A DNA stretch of 64,000 nucleotides, taken from the NCBI RefSeq assembly GCF_003131185.1, contig NZ_QFFU01000006.1, positions 124,001-188,000 of the forward strand, written 5' to 3'. The position numbers were made by a program, and so were the translations under genes. The first letter of the stretch is position 1; the number at the start of each line of letters is the position of its first letter. The notes below the pieces were generated by a model. It saw nothing but the letters and a program-made list of their open reading frames with translations. It did not search any database and was not told where the DNA came from. The DNA is from Pseudomonas ovata (GTDB taxonomy: Bacteria > Pseudomonadota > Gammaproteobacteria > Pseudomonadales > Pseudomonadaceae). This document shows, piece after piece, positions 1 through 9,230 of this stretch.

Positions 1-239
1 ACTGCGGCATCAGCAACGACCCTTATCGCCGGTTTCTCATGCACCAGAGCGGCAAGGGCGCGCGCTATTTCCACTCCAGCCCGGCGGTGGCACTGGTGTA
101 CGTGGAAGCCTGGCCGAGCAAAGGCGAGGCGTTGCGCCACGAGCGGCTGATCAAGAAGCTGCGCAAGCGTGCCAAGGAAGCCTTGGCCGACTCTGCGGGG
201 CTTTTGGCCATTTCCGGGACCGCAGCAGAGGCGTACTGA
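1..239 (+). CDS. GIY-YIG nuclease superfamily protein, 5' partial
   Basis: The reading frame is open from the window edge (whole codons from position 3) and stops at 239, so only about the last 78 codons are visible. The peptide begins with a [11 protein letters not shown] stretch, followed by GKGARYF and a basic helix with [22 protein letters not shown]. This is the layout of the small UPF0213/YhbQ-like GIY-YIG domain proteins, where the Y-x-G-x(S/T) strand is followed by an HN-x-G-KGARYT-type loop. The GIY and YIG residues themselves would lie upstream of the window. Function in bacteria is not settled (possible structure-specific nuclease). An internal ATG at 39 exists, but the upstream frame continues the family pattern, so it is not taken as the start. 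Confidence 0.75.
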   Translation, partial: CGISNDPYRRFLMHQSGKGARYFHSSPAVALVYVEAWPSKGEALRHERLIKKLRKRAKEALADSAGLLAISGTAAEAY

Positions 240-306
240 GATCGCGATAGGCACGGCTGTTGTGCACGCGCTAAGCTCAGGACTTTTCCACGCAAGGAAT
301 CGATCC

Positions 307-1239
307 ATGTCCGAGCTGATCCTGCACCATTACCCGGCTTCTCCCTTCGCTGAAAAAGCCCGCCTGATGCTGGGCTACAAGGGCCTGTCGTGGCGTTCGG
401 TATTCATCCCGGCGGTCATGCCCAAGCCCGACCTGACCGCGCTGACCGGCGGTTACCGCAAGACCCCGGTGCTGCAGGTGGGCGCAGACATCTACTGCGA
501 CACCGCGCTGATCGCCCGGCGCCTGGAACAGGAAAAAGCCTCGCCGGCGTTCTACCCCGAAGGCCAGGAATTTGCCGTCACCGCCCTGGCCGCCTGGGCC
601 GACGCGACCCTGTTCCAGCACGCGGTCAGCCAGGTGTTCCAGCCCGAGTCGATCGCCCTGCGGTTCGCCAAGCTGTCGCCTGAAGCGGTAGAAGCCTTCA
701 AGGCCGACCGCGCTGCGCTGTTTGCCGGTGGCGCAGCCTCGCGACTGCCCTTGCAGCAGTCGTTGCACCAGTGGCCGACCTTCATGGCGCGCCTTGAGCA
801 ACAACTGCAGCGTCATGGCGACTACCTGTTTGGCGAACCATCGATTGCCGACTTCGCCGTGGCTCACCCCATGTGGTTCCTGCGCCAGACCCCGGTGACG
901 GCACCGGCGGTGGATAAATACCCGGCCGTGGTGGCATGGCTCAAGCGCGTCGAAGGGTTTGGCCACGGTGCCGCCAGCCCCATGAGCGCAGAAGACGCCA
1001 TTCAGACTGCTTTCAATACCACCCCTGTTGAATTGCCGGCTGAAGGGTTCAACGATCCCAACGGTTTCAAGGCGGGTGATCAGGTCATGATTTCTGCTGT
1101 TGATTACGGTGTGGACGGGGTGGAAGGGCAACTGGTGCATGCCGGCACTGAAGAACTGATCCTGCGCCGCGAAGATGATCGCGCAGGCACCGTGCATGTG
1201 CACTTCCCGCGGCTGGGGTTCAGGATCGAGAAGCGCTAG
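307..1239 (+). CDS. Glutathione S-transferase family protein
   Basis: A 310-residue protein. The ATG at 307 is preceded by AAGGAA at a suitable distance. Residues 1-80 have the thioredoxin-fold GST N-domain pattern (LILHHYPASPFAEKARLML, then RKTPVLQVG). Residues 90-215 form the helical GST C-domain with a GEPSIADFAVAHPMWFLR segment. About 90 extra C-terminal residues follow (from around AEDAIQ), rich in beta-type sequence, which ordinary 200-220 residue GSTs lack. The substrate is unknown; it could be a glutathione-dependent transferase or reductase. It appears to be a single gene, with a palindromic repeat region downstream. Confidence 0.85.
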   Translation: MSELILHHYPASPFAEKARLMLGYKGLSWRSVFIPAVMPKPDLTALTGGYRKTPVLQVGADIYCDTALIARRLEQEKASPAFYPEGQEFAVTALAAWADATLFQHAVSQVFQPESIALRFAKLSPEAVEAFKADRAALFAGGAASRLPLQQSLHQWPTFMARLEQQLQRHGDYLFGEPSIADFAVAHPMWFLRQTPVTAPAVDKYPAVVAWLKRVEGFGHGAASPMSAEDAIQTAFNTTPVELPAEGFNDPNGFKAGDQVMISAVDYGVDGVEGQLVHAGTEELILRREDDRAGTVHVHFPRLGFRIEKR

Positions 1240-1282
1240 GCGCATTGTCGCGCAGCAAACATGGGTCTTGTGTGGCGCGCGT

Positions 1283-1440
1283 TTACCGGAATGCCGGACC
1301 ACCGCGACCGGCTGCGCAGCAGTCATAAATCTGCAGCGTTTCACAGATTTCTGCGAGCGCTTCGCGCTCAATCGCCGGCCGCCTCCCACAAGGAGTGAAT
1401 TTTAAGCTCAATAAAATCGATAATTTATTTTGCGTTTGAA
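1283..1440. repeat. Dispersed palindromic repeat, family A, degenerate copy
   Basis: This intergenic segment between the GST gene and the glutaredoxin gene contains the blocks CCGGAATGCCGGACCACCGC, GACCGGCTGCG, a TTTCNCAGATTTNTGCGAGCGCT block and an AT-rich tail ending in ATTTATTTTGCGTTTGA. The same blocks occur in the same order at 26400-26570, and part of them at 28912-29077 and 36088-36241. Here the outer arms (TAGGAGCGCGCTC type) are decayed. It accounts for most of the 1240-1482 gap and may also end transcription from both convergent genes. Confidence 0.7.
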
Positions 1441-1482
1441 GGGCGCGCTCCTGCATCGGGCCAGTGTTGGCTGCGCGCCAGG

Positions 1483-1833
1483 TCACTGCAATGCCGCTTC
1501 GATTTGCTGGTCGGAAAAGTCGCGCAGCAGGGTGCCGTTGACATCGAGCAGCGGGATGCCACGCCCGCCCAGTGCTTCATAGGCCTGGCGGCCTTCGGCG
1601 CTGGTTTCGATGTCGTATTCTTTGAAGGCAATCCCTTTGCTGTCGAGCAGGCGCCGTGCCTGCTTGCAGTAGCCGCACCAACTGGTCGAGTACATCACCA
1701 CCCGCGCCTGGCTGTAGCGCTGCGCCTGCTGGGCCGTGGGCGGGTTGATGAAGTGCTCGATCTGCCCCCGGTTCTGGTAGATGACCACCACCAGCAGAAT
1801 CAGCGCGACCTTCTTGAGGGTCCGTTGCAGCAT
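1483..1833 (-). CDS. Membrane-anchored glutaredoxin family protein
   Basis: A 116-residue protein. Residues 7-20 are a hydrophobic signal anchor (VALILLVVVIYQ). A glutaredoxin domain follows, with the redox motif C-G-Y-C in SWCGYCKQARRLLD and the cis-proline segment GGRGIPLLDVNG. The C-x-x-C layout supports thiol-disulfide exchange; the anchor suggests action at the periplasmic face or tethering to the inner membrane. It starts 4 nt after the ndpA stop on the same strand, so the two are very likely cotranscribed. The partner substrate is unknown. Confidence 0.85.
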   Translation of the reverse strand: MLQRTLKKVALILLVVVIYQNRGQIEHFINPPTAQQAQRYSQARVVMYSTSWCGYCKQARRLLDSKGIAFKEYDIETSAEGRQAYEALGGRGIPLLDVNGTLLRDFSDQQIEAALQ

Positions 1834-1837
1834 CGGT

Positions 1838-2839
1838 TCAGCGTCGTTTCAACTGGTCGGTGAGCTGGGTGGGCAGGCCCTTGATGATCAGGGTGCCGGC
1901 TTCCTCGTCGTACTCGACCTTGTCACCCAACAGATGGGCCTCGAAACTGATCGACAGGCCCTCGGCACGGCCGGTGAAGCGGCGGAACTGGCTCAGGGTG
2001 CGTTTGTCGGCCGGGATCTCCGGCGACAGGCCGTAGTCCTTGTTGCGGATATGGTCGTAGAACGCCTTGGGGCGTTCTTCGTCGATCAGCTCGGACAGCT
2101 CGTCCAGGGCGATGGGCTCGCCCAGCTTGCTCTGGCTGGTGGCATAGCTCACCAGCGCCTTGGTCTTTTCGCGGGTGGCTTCTTCGGGCAGGTCTTCGCT
2201 TTCGACGAAGTCGCTGAAGGCCTTGAGCAGCGTGCGGGTTTCGCCGGGGCCGTCGACGCCTTCCTGGCAGCCGATGAAGTCACGGAAGTACTCCGAGACC
2301 TTCTTGCCGTTCTTGCCCTTGATGAACGAGATGTACTGTTTAGACTGCTTGTTGTTCTGCCACTCGGAGATATTGATGCGCGCCGCCAGGTGCAACTGGC
2401 CCAGGTCCAGATGCCGCGACGGGGTGACATCGAGCGAATCGGTCACCGCCACGCCTTCGCTGTGGTGCAGCAAGGCAATGGCCAGGTACTCGGTCATGCC
2501 TTGTTGGTAGTGGGCGAACAGCACGTGGCCGCCGACTGACAGGTTGGATTCTTCCATCAGCTTTTGCAGGTGCTCGACCGCGGTGCGGGTAAAGGCGGTG
2601 AAGTCCTTGCTGGTCTCCAGGTACTCCTTGAGCCAGCCACTGAACGGGTAAGCCCCGGACTCGGGATGAAACAGCCCCCAGGCTTTGCCCTGTTTGGCGT
2701 TGTAGCTTTCGTTGAGGTCGGCCAGCAGGTTTTCGATGGCAGCGGATTCGGCCAGTTCGCTGTCGCGCGCATGCAGCACTGCAGGCGTGCCGTCGGGTTT
2801 CTTGTCGATCAGGTGGACGATGCAATGACGGATCGGCAT
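1838..2839 (-). CDS. ndpA: Nucleoid-associated protein NdpA/YejK
   Basis: A 333-residue protein that matches the YejK/NdpA family along its length, opening with [17 protein letters not shown] and including [23 protein letters not shown] and the [19 protein letters not shown] segment. Family length is about 335. Members associate with the nucleoid; the biochemical role is poorly defined. The gene is transcribed away from hupN, another nucleoid protein gene, from a shared 363-bp intergenic region. Downstream it continues into the glutaredoxin gene after 4 nt. Confidence 0.93.
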   Translation of the reverse strand: MPIRHCIVHLIDKKPDGTPAVLHARDSELAESAAIENLLADLNESYNAKQGKAWGLFHPESGAYPFSGWLKEYLETSKDFTAFTRTAVEHLQKLMEESNLSVGGHVLFAHYQQGMTEYLAIALLHHSEGVAVTDSLDVTPSRHLDLGQLHLAARINISEWQNNKQSKQYISFIKGKNGKKVSEYFRDFIGCQEGVDGPGETRTLLKAFSDFVESEDLPEEATREKTKALVSYATSQSKLGEPIALDELSELIDEERPKAFYDHIRNKDYGLSPEIPADKRTLSQFRRFTGRAEGLSISFEAHLLGDKVEYDEEAGTLIIKGLPTQLTDQLKRR

Positions 2840-3202
2840 GGATTTCTCGGCTCGTGAAAGTGAAGATCGGTGCGGCTCGTGGCAAGGCCGCCAGTGTACC
2901 GCAGGGTCGGCGCGAATGGCCGATGCGGCTGTTTTTCGTCCAACCAGCGATTTTCAATCGCTTTTTTTGCGCCAAAGTCCGCAAAACCTGACCAAAAGGA
3001 TAGGCAGAGGCGGATATTTGCCCGGCTCTGTGCTAGTTTTGCGCGGTCCTGCGCACTCCAGCGCGTCAGGCATGCAGTTTGTGCGCGTGCTGGCGAACCA
3101 AATCATGGTTTCAGTATCTACAACTTCGCGATTGATCGTGGCTGCCAATGGCCGACGTTGCACTCTGCAATCCATATGAATTTTATAGGGAAGGAACACT
3201 AC
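2840..3202. promoter_or_regulatory. Divergent ndpA / hupN intergenic region
   Basis: No credible gene is visible in these 363 bases. The part next to hupN is AT-richer and must hold its promoter; AAGGAA lies 8 nt before the hupN ATG at 3203. An AT-rich stretch around 2940-3000 may hold the ndpA promoter. I could not assign a confident -35/-10 pair. Confidence 0.4.
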
Positions 3203-3484
3203 ATGGCTCTTACCAAAGACCAGTTGATCGCCGATATCGCAGAAGCTATCGACGCGCCGAAATCCACCGCGCGTAGCGCCCTGGAGCAGTTGGGCCAGAT
3301 CGTTGCTGATCAACTGGAAAACGGTGCTGAAATCACTCTGCCAGGTATTGGCAAGCTGAAAGTCACCGAGCGTCCAGCGCGTACCGGCCGCAACCCTTCG
3401 ACTGGCGCTGCCATCGAAATCGCTGCCAAGAAAGTGGTCAAGTTCGTTCCAGCCAAAGTGCTGACCGACTCGATCAACAAGTAA
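3203..3484 (+). CDS. hupN: HU-family DNA-binding protein HupN
   Basis: A 93-residue histone-like protein with the HU fold: helical N-terminus (MALTKDQLIADIAEAID), the GxGKLKV beta turn (LPGIGKLKVTERPAR) and the DNA-binding arm TGRNPSTGAAIEIAAKKVVKF with the intercalating-proline context RNP. It bends and compacts DNA as a dimer. The ATG at 3203 is used, with AAGGAA upstream; the longer open frame is not needed. Pseudomonads carry several HU paralogues. I use hupN because of its position beside ndpA, as I recall in P. putida. A strong terminator follows. Confidence 0.9.
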   Translation: MALTKDQLIADIAEAIDAPKSTARSALEQLGQIVADQLENGAEITLPGIGKLKVTERPARTGRNPSTGAAIEIAAKKVVKFVPAKVLTDSINK

Positions 3485-3504
3485 GCTCACGCTTGCTTGA
3501 AAAA

Positions 3505-3537
3505 GCCGTGTACGGGTTCACCCGACACGGTTTTTTT
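3505..3537 (+). terminator. Rho-independent terminator of hupN
   Basis: GCCGTGT, loop containing GGGTTCACCC, then ACACGG followed by seven T residues, starting 20 nt after the hupN stop. It is oriented for the plus strand. Confidence 0.85.
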
Positions 3538-3555
3538 ATGCCTGCTGTCCGGCCC

Positions 3556-4566
3556 TCAGGCCTGGATCCAGCGCCCGGCGCGCCACGCAGCCTGCTCGGC
3601 GGCATCATGAAAGGTCCAGGCGACAAAGCGGCTCTGCTTCTGCCCCTGGCCCATCTCCACCACTCGCACCTCGAAGGCGCCGCTCTTTTTCAGGCGTTGC
3701 TGGATCTCGGGCAGGTTCGCTGCCTTGGACACCAAGGTGCTGAACCACAGCACTTGCTCAGGCAGTTGCGCGCTTTCGTCGATCAGGCGGGTGACAAAGC
3801 CGATCTCGCCACCCTCGCACCACAGTTCCTGCGCCTGGCCACCGAAATTGAGCACCGGCAGCTTGCGCTTGGGGTCAGCCTTGCCCAGGGCCCGCCATTT
3901 GCGCTGGCTGCCGCGCGTGGCTTCATCCAGCGAGGCATGGAAGGGTGGGTTGCACAGGCTCAGGTCAAAGCGCTCGGTGCTGTCGAGCAGGCCGTGCAGG
4001 ATGTGCTGGCGGTTGCCTTGCTGGCGCAGGCTGATGGCCTTGCCCAGGCCGTTGGCCTTGACGATGGTGGCGGCGGCCGCCAGGGCCTTGGCGTCGATCT
4101 CCGAACCCAAGAAGTGCCAGCCGTAGTCGGCATGCCCCAGCAGCGGGTAGATGCAGTTGGCGCCAGTGCCGACGTCCAGCACCTTGACCGCCGCACCGCG
4201 CGGAATCACCTGCTGGTTATGCTCGGCCAGCAGATCGGCGAGAAAGTGCAGGTAGTCGGCGCGTCCCGGAATCGGTGGACACAGGTAGTCGGCCGGGATG
4301 TCCCAGTGTTTGATGCGGTAGTGCGCCTTGAGCAGCGCCCGGTTGAACACCCGTACCGCCTGTGGGTTGGCAAAGTCGATGCTCTGCTTGCCATAGGGGT
4401 TGAGGATGACGAACTCGGCCAGGTCCGGGCTGCTTTTGATCAGCGCCGGGAAGTCATAACGACCCTGGTGGCGGTTGCGCGGGTGCAGGGTGGCTTTTTC
4501 TTTAGGCGCGGCCGGCTTGGCCGGGCGTTGGGGTTTCTTGCGTGCAGGCTTGGGCGTGTCGGTCAT
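3556..4566 (-). CDS. rlmF: 23S rRNA (adenine(1618)-N(6))-methyltransferase RlmF
   Basis: A 336-residue protein. A basic, Pro/Lys-rich N-terminus is followed by [17 protein letters not shown], a typical RlmF opening. It has an AdoMet-binding segment ([16 protein letters not shown]) and the amino-methyltransferase motif N-P-P-F in [15 protein letters not shown]. It methylates N6 of A1618 in 23S rRNA. The ATG at 4566 is chosen because the six extra codons from a TTG at 4584 have no ribosome-binding site. It lies downstream of valS on the same strand, but a terminator separates them. Confidence 0.92.
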   Translation of the reverse strand: MTDTPKPARKKPQRPAKPAAPKEKATLHPRNRHQGRYDFPALIKSSPDLAEFVILNPYGKQSIDFANPQAVRVFNRALLKAHYRIKHWDIPADYLCPPIPGRADYLHFLADLLAEHNQQVIPRGAAVKVLDVGTGANCIYPLLGHADYGWHFLGSEIDAKALAAAATIVKANGLGKAISLRQQGNRQHILHGLLDSTERFDLSLCNPPFHASLDEATRGSQRKWRALGKADPKRKLPVLNFGGQAQELWCEGGEIGFVTRLIDESAQLPEQVLWFSTLVSKAANLPEIQQRLKKSGAFEVRVVEMGQGQKQSRFVAWTFHDAAEQAAWRAGRWIQA

Positions 4567-4596
4567 GGCCGTATCCGATGGCAATTGGTACGTGCA

Positions 4597-4626
4597 TAAA
4601 AAAGCCAGCCCGCGAACGGGCTGGCT
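4597..4626 (-). terminator. Rho-independent terminator of valS
   Basis: Inverted repeat AGCCAGCCCG - CGAA - CGGGCTGGCT with six A residues on its left. On the minus strand this is a 10-bp hairpin followed by T6, 16 nt after the valS stop. Confidence 0.88.
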
Positions 4627-4641
4627 GATCGTAACGCCGCT

Positions 4642-7488
4642 TCAGAGGCTGCTGATGCGGGCGTGTTGCTCGGCCAGCTTGCCCAGCGCCTGTTCGGCTT
4701 CAGTCAGCTTGGCGCGTTCCTTGGCGATCACCTCAGGCGGCGCCTTGTCGACGAAGGCGGCGTTGGACAGCTTGCCGCCCACGCGCTGCACTTCGCCTTG
4801 CAGGCGCTGGATTTCCTTGTCCAGGCGTGCCAGTTCCGCGCCCTTGTCGATCAGGCCGGCCATCGGCACCAGCACTTGCATCTCGCCCACCAGGCCGGTG
4901 GCCGACAGCGGTGCCTCGGCACCCGGCGCCAGGACGGTGATCGATTCGAGTTTGGCCAGCTTCTTGAGCAGGTGCTCGTTGTCGCCCAGGCGGCGTACGT
5001 CTTCGGCACTGGCGTTGTTGAGGAACAGTTGCAGCGGCTTGCCTGGGCCGATGTTCATTTCGCCACGAATGTTGCGCACCGCCAGCATCAGGCCCTTGAG
5101 CCATTCGATATCGCCTTCGGCGGCTTCATCGATACGGGCTTCGTTGGCCACCGGCCACGGTTGCAGCATGATGGTCTTGCCTTCGGCACCGGCCAGCGGC
5201 GCCAGGCGCTGCCAGATTTCCTCGGTGATGAACGGCATGAACGGGTGAGCCAGGCGCAGGGCGACTTCCAGCACGCGCACCAGGGTGCGACGGGTGCCGC
5301 GCTGGCGCTCGACCGGAGCGTTCTCGTCCCACAGCACCGGCTTGGACAGCTCCAGGTACCAGTCGCAGTACTGGTTCCAGATGAACTCGTACAGGGCCTG
5401 GGCGGCCAGGTCGAAGCGGAACTGGTCCAGTTGGCGGGTCACTTCGGCTTCGGTGCGTTGCAGCTGCGAGATGATCCAGCGATCCGGCAGCGACAGCTCA
5501 TAGGCTTCGCCGTTCTGGCCGCAGTCCTCGCCCTTGTCCAGCACGTAGCGGGCGGCGTTCCAGATTTTGTTGCAGAAATTGCGATAGCCTTCGACGCGGC
5601 CCATGTCGAACTTGATGTCGCGGCCGGTGGAGGCCAGCGAGCAGAACGTAAAGCGCAGGGCGTCGGTGCCGTAGCTGGCGATGCCTTCGGCGAACTCCTG
5701 GCGGGTCTGTTTCTCGATCTTCTTGGCCAGTTGCGGTTGCAGCAGGCCGGTGGTGCGTTTCTGCACCAGGGTTTCCAGGTCGATGCCGTCGACGATGTCC
5801 AGCGGGTCCAGGACATTGCCCTTGGACTTGGACATTTTCTGGCCCTGGCCGTCGCGGACCAGGCCGTGCACGTACACGGTCTTGAACGGCACTTGCGGGG
5901 TGCCGTCTTCATTTTTCACCAGGTGCATGGTGAGCATGATCATCCGGGCGACCCAGAAGAAAATGATGTCGAAGCCGGTGACCAGCACGTCGGTGGAGTG
6001 GAAGGTCTTGAGCGCTTCGGTCTTTTCCGGCCAGCCCAGGGTGGAGAAGGTCCACAGGCCCGAGCTGAACCAGGTGTCCAGTACGTCATTGTCCTGTTGC
6101 AACGCCACGTCGCTGCCCAGGTTGTGCTTGGCGCGCACTTCGGCTTCGTCGCGACCGACATAGACCTTGCCCGAGGCGTCGTACCAGGCCGGGATGCGGT
6201 GGCCCCACCACAGCTGACGGCTGATGCACCAGTCCTGGATGTCGCGCATCCACGAGAAGTACATGTTTTCGTATTGCTTGGGCACGAAGGCGATACGGCC
6301 GTCTTCGACCGCGGCAATGGCAGGCTCGGCCAGCGGCTTGGTCGACACGTACCACTGGTCGGTCAGCCACGGCTCGATGATGGTGCCGGAGCGGTCGCCC
6401 TTCGGCACTTTCAGGGCGTGGTCGTCCACGCTGACCAGCAGGCCGGCGGCGTCGAACGCGGCGACGATGCGCTTGCGTGCCTCGAAACGGTCCAGGCCGG
6501 CGTACTCGGCCGGCCATTGACCGTCGACGTCTGTATTGAGCGTGCCGTCGAGGTTGAACACCTGGGCGGCCGGCAGCACGGCAGCGTTCTTGTCGAAGAT
6601 ATTGAGCAGTGGCAGGTTGTGGCGCTTGCCGACTTCATAGTCGTTGAAGTCGTGGGCCGGGGTGATCTTCACGCAGCCGGTGCCGAACTCGGGGTCGCAG
6701 TAGTCATCGGCGATGATCGGAATGCGGCGACCCACCAGCGGCAGCTCGACGAATTTGCCGATCAGGGCCTTGTAGCGTTCATCTTCAGGGTTCACGGCCA
6801 CGGCCGCATCACCGAGCATGGTTTCCGGGCGGGTGGTGGCCACGACCAGGTAGCCATTGCCTTCGGCGGTGGTGGCGCCGTCAGCCAGCGGGTAGCGCAG
6901 GTTCCACAGGTGGCCTTTCTCGTCGTGGTTCTCGACTTCCAGGTCAGAAATGGCCGTGTGCAGCTTGGTGTCCCAGTTGACCAGGCGCTTGCCGCGATAG
7001 ATCAGGCCGTCTTCGTGCAGGCGCACGAAGGCTTCCTGCACGGCGGCCGACATGCCGTCGTCCATCGTGAAGCGCTCGCGGCTCCAGTCCACCGAGGAGC
7101 CCAGGCGGCGAATCTGGCGACTGATATTGCCACCGGACTCGGCCTTCCATTCCCAGACCTTGTCCAGGAACTGCTCGCGGCCCAGGTCATGGCGGCTCAG
7201 GCCCTGGGCCTCGATGCGACGCTCGACCAGCATCTGGGTGGCGATGCCGGCGTGGTCGGTGCCCGGTTGCCACAGGGTATTGCGACCTTGCATGCGCCGG
7301 AAACGGATCAGGGCGTCCATGATCGCGTTGTTGAAGCCGTGGCCCATGTGCAGGCTGCCGGTCACGTTTGGCGGCGGAATCATGATGGTGTACGAGTCAC
7401 CTGCGCCTTGCGGAGCGAAGTAGTTCTCGGACTCCCAGGTCTGGTACCAGGAAGTTTCGATGGCGTGCGGCTGGTAAGTCTTGTCCAT
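4642..7488 (-). CDS. valS: Valine--tRNA ligase
   Basis: A 948-residue class I aminoacyl-tRNA synthetase charging tRNA-Val. The HIGH signature is HMGH at residues 47-50 in [18 protein letters not shown]. The KMSKS loop is exact at 551-555 ([14 protein letters not shown]). The C-terminal 80 residues form the coiled coil characteristic of ValRS ([19 protein letters not shown]). A longer frame exists to 7554, but homologues begin with [11 protein letters not shown], so 7488 is used. In many pseudomonads valS follows pepA and holC directly. Here an oppositely oriented Rhs gene separates it from them, so it needs its own promoter or readthrough past that gene. Confidence 0.97.
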   Translation of the reverse strand: MDKTYQPHAIETSWYQTWESENYFAPQGAGDSYTIMIPPPNVTGSLHMGHGFNNAIMDALIRFRRMQGRNTLWQPGTDHAGIATQMLVERRIEAQGLSRHDLGREQFLDKVWEWKAESGGNISRQIRRLGSSVDWSRERFTMDDGMSAAVQEAFVRLHEDGLIYRGKRLVNWDTKLHTAISDLEVENHDEKGHLWNLRYPLADGATTAEGNGYLVVATTRPETMLGDAAVAVNPEDERYKALIGKFVELPLVGRRIPIIADDYCDPEFGTGCVKITPAHDFNDYEVGKRHNLPLLNIFDKNAAVLPAAQVFNLDGTLNTDVDGQWPAEYAGLDRFEARKRIVAAFDAAGLLVSVDDHALKVPKGDRSGTIIEPWLTDQWYVSTKPLAEPAIAAVEDGRIAFVPKQYENMYFSWMRDIQDWCISRQLWWGHRIPAWYDASGKVYVGRDEAEVRAKHNLGSDVALQQDNDVLDTWFSSGLWTFSTLGWPEKTEALKTFHSTDVLVTGFDIIFFWVARMIMLTMHLVKNEDGTPQVPFKTVYVHGLVRDGQGQKMSKSKGNVLDPLDIVDGIDLETLVQKRTTGLLQPQLAKKIEKQTRQEFAEGIASYGTDALRFTFCSLASTGRDIKFDMGRVEGYRNFCNKIWNAARYVLDKGEDCGQNGEAYELSLPDRWIISQLQRTEAEVTRQLDQFRFDLAAQALYEFIWNQYCDWYLELSKPVLWDENAPVERQRGTRRTLVRVLEVALRLAHPFMPFITEEIWQRLAPLAGAEGKTIMLQPWPVANEARIDEAAEGDIEWLKGLMLAVRNIRGEMNIGPGKPLQLFLNNASAEDVRRLGDNEHLLKKLAKLESITVLAPGAEAPLSATGLVGEMQVLVPMAGLIDKGAELARLDKEIQRLQGEVQRVGGKLSNAAFVDKAPPEVIAKERAKLTEAEQALGKLAEQHARISSL

Positions 7489-7664
7489 GCGCGGCGGGAA
7501 CCCTGTGACATTGATTCGGAAACCGGCAAGTATAGCCCTGCCGACCCGCGACAAGCCATAAGTGCCACGCGACAGGTTCGGCGGACCTCGCAGATCTGTT
7601 AGTTGGCGGCCGACAGGCGAGGGGGGATCATGCGGTGCATGAGCATGTTTACCGAGGCTGCACC

Positions 7665-8772
7665 ATGAGCATTCTTGCTTCTACCATGACTGCTTACTGT
7701 CAGTATCGCTATGACGCGCTGGACCGTCTGGCCAGTACCGCAATAGAGGCACAGGCGCCGGTATGGCCGTTCTATCAAAGAAACCGCTTGAGCGTCGAGA
7801 TACAAGGCGCGCTGCACCGGCGCGTAGTCCGTGTTCAGGACCGGTTACTGGCCGAGCAGCATGTTGATGGTTCGGGGGGGGCAGGTGGTTTTACTTGGCA
7901 CTGACGTGCAAGGCAGTGTGTTGCAGGCGCTGGATGGGCACGGTTCACAGTCGTTCGGCTACAGCCCTTATGGGCATCGGCCGCCGGCAAATACGTTTCT
8001 GGGTTTTAACGGAGAGCGTCCTGATCCGGTGACCGGGCATTACTGGCTGGGCAATGGTTATCGTGCGTTCAATCCGGTGTTGATGCGTTTTAACCAGCCG
8101 GACAGTCTGAGCCCGTTTGGGCGGGGTGGGCTGAATGCGTATGCGTATTGCTCGGGGGATCCGGTTAACAGAAATGATCCAAGCGGTCATGCCCCCCTGT
8201 CACGTGTTCTTGGCATGAGGCTTTCACCCTTTGAGAAACTGCCAGGTGAAATGCATGAGTTGATATTCAAACATCTTTCTAAAGACGAACTGCTCAATGT
8301 GAGCCTAACGTCCTCTACGATGAATAATCGAGTGCTGGGAGTCTCAAAGACAGCTAAGGTCGACGCTACGGATCCTGAAGCGCTTTTGAAAATAAAGCAG
8401 GATTTGCAAGGACGCAGGCCCGATGTGTTACCCGCCAGGCTCAAACGTGACAAATCTTATAAAAATACGTTTGAGCAAGCTGGACGAATTCAAGAAGAAA
8501 AAATGATTGAGCAGCGTTCAGTGAGTGAAGGAAATATTCAGTCATTCCTGGACAGTGTCGCGGACAAAAAAGGCGCACAACCTTTGGACTATGTTAAAGC
8601 GCTGACTCGAAAGAGACGGGGGTACTCATCAACTCCTGAGCGGTTGGCAGAGCTTGATTCGATACCTGGCAGGCTTAATTACTTGGTGTCTCGACACGCC
8701 ATGCTTTTACAGGAACATGAAAGAACACGAGCTTTGATTAAAAAGATTCGCTCGAATCTTGTCCCCCGGTAG
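7665..8772 (+). pseudogene. Rhs core protein with AT-rich C-terminal tip containing an F-box-like motif; frameshifted at a G8 tract
   Basis: Two overlapping plus-strand frames make one protein. The first (ATG 7665, stop 7904) encodes [24 protein letters not shown] and RDRLLAEQHVDGS-like Rhs repeats. The second carries QVVLLGTDVQGS, the YSPYGHR block, and the Rhs core DPVTGHYWLGNGYRAFNP...GLNAYAYCSGDPVNRNDPSGH. The switch falls in eight G residues at 7874-7881. Removing one G (or adding two) joins the frames into about 368 residues. After DPSGH (about 8190) the sequence turns visibly AT-richer, as variable Rhs tips do. It encodes KLPGEMHELIFKHLSKDELL followed by NVSLTSSTMNNRV (about 8230-8320), which resembles an F-box (LPxE...I...L...DLLxxSLxS). 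There is no VgrG, PAAR or secretion domain, and no immunity gene follows. It could be a broken gene, a phase-variable gene or a sequencing error. Confidence 0.7.
7874..7881 (+). repeat. Homopolymer G8 at the Rhs frame junction
   Basis: Eight consecutive G residues sit exactly where the reading frame of the Rhs protein changes. A G7 version would give a continuous protein (...DGSGGQVVLLGTD...). Tracts like this slip during replication and are also common sequencing-error sites. Confidence 0.85.
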
Positions 8773-8815
8773 TCGCCATCCGCACGCCTCATTCGCACCT
8801 TCACCGCGCGTCTGC

Positions 8816-9223
8816 TCACTTCGGATACTGACTCAACAACCGCTCTAGCCGCGCCTCAAGCCTTCGCTTGATCTCGGTCTCGATATGCGGCGCAAAGTCG
8901 TTGATCACGTCCTGCATGATCAGTTGCGCGGCCGAGCGCAGTTCGGTGTCCAGGTGCAGGAGGGCATCGACACTGGGCGCTGCAGGTTTTGCCGGTGCCG
9001 GTGCAGCAGCCACGGGCGGTGGTGCGAGCTGGGCAACCGGTGCAGGCGCCGGAGCCGGTTGTGGCGAGCGTTCGACCCTGTCGGACAGCATAGGGATCTG
9101 CGTGTCGCTGAGCACCGTTTCGGTCAACAGCGGCGGTTGCAGGTTTTCATCTTCCAGCAGCCTGCGGATCGATTCAAGGTCGTTCAACAGGTGTGCCGAT
9201 TCTGCTTTTTTTGAAGTGTCCAT
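8816..9223 (-). CDS. Conserved holC-linked protein, function unknown
   Basis: A 135-residue protein. It has a short helical N-terminus (KKAESAHLLNDLESIRRLLEDE), a central Pro/Ala-rich linker (about residues 55-85) and a helical C-terminal domain (LDTELRSAAQLIMQDVINDFAPHIETEIKRRLEARLERLL). The start at 9223 is preferred; an upstream in-frame start at 9265 would overlap holC by 35 nt. It begins 7 nt after the holC stop, so it is cotranscribed with it. Such proteins are sometimes labelled DNA polymerase III chi because of the neighbour. I see no chi-like sequence in it and would not assign that function. Confidence 0.8.
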   Translation of the reverse strand: MDTSKKAESAHLLNDLESIRRLLEDENLQPPLLTETVLSDTQIPMLSDRVERSPQPAPAPAPVAQLAPPPVAAAPAPAKPAAPSVDALLHLDTELRSAAQLIMQDVINDFAPHIETEIKRRLEARLERLLSQYPK

Positions 9224-9230
9224 CGTGTGC

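Noticed and set aside
4663..7602. A 979-codon open frame on the plus strand opposite valS
   Set aside because: It is antisense to an intact valS with HIGH and KMSKS motifs; its composition (Gln/His/Gly/Val/Ala-rich) is the mirror of high-GC coding DNA.
7599..7817. Minus-strand 72-codon frame near the Rhs start, considered as an immunity gene
   Set aside because: It is antisense to Rhs repeat codons at the wrong end of the gene; immunity genes lie after the toxin tip.
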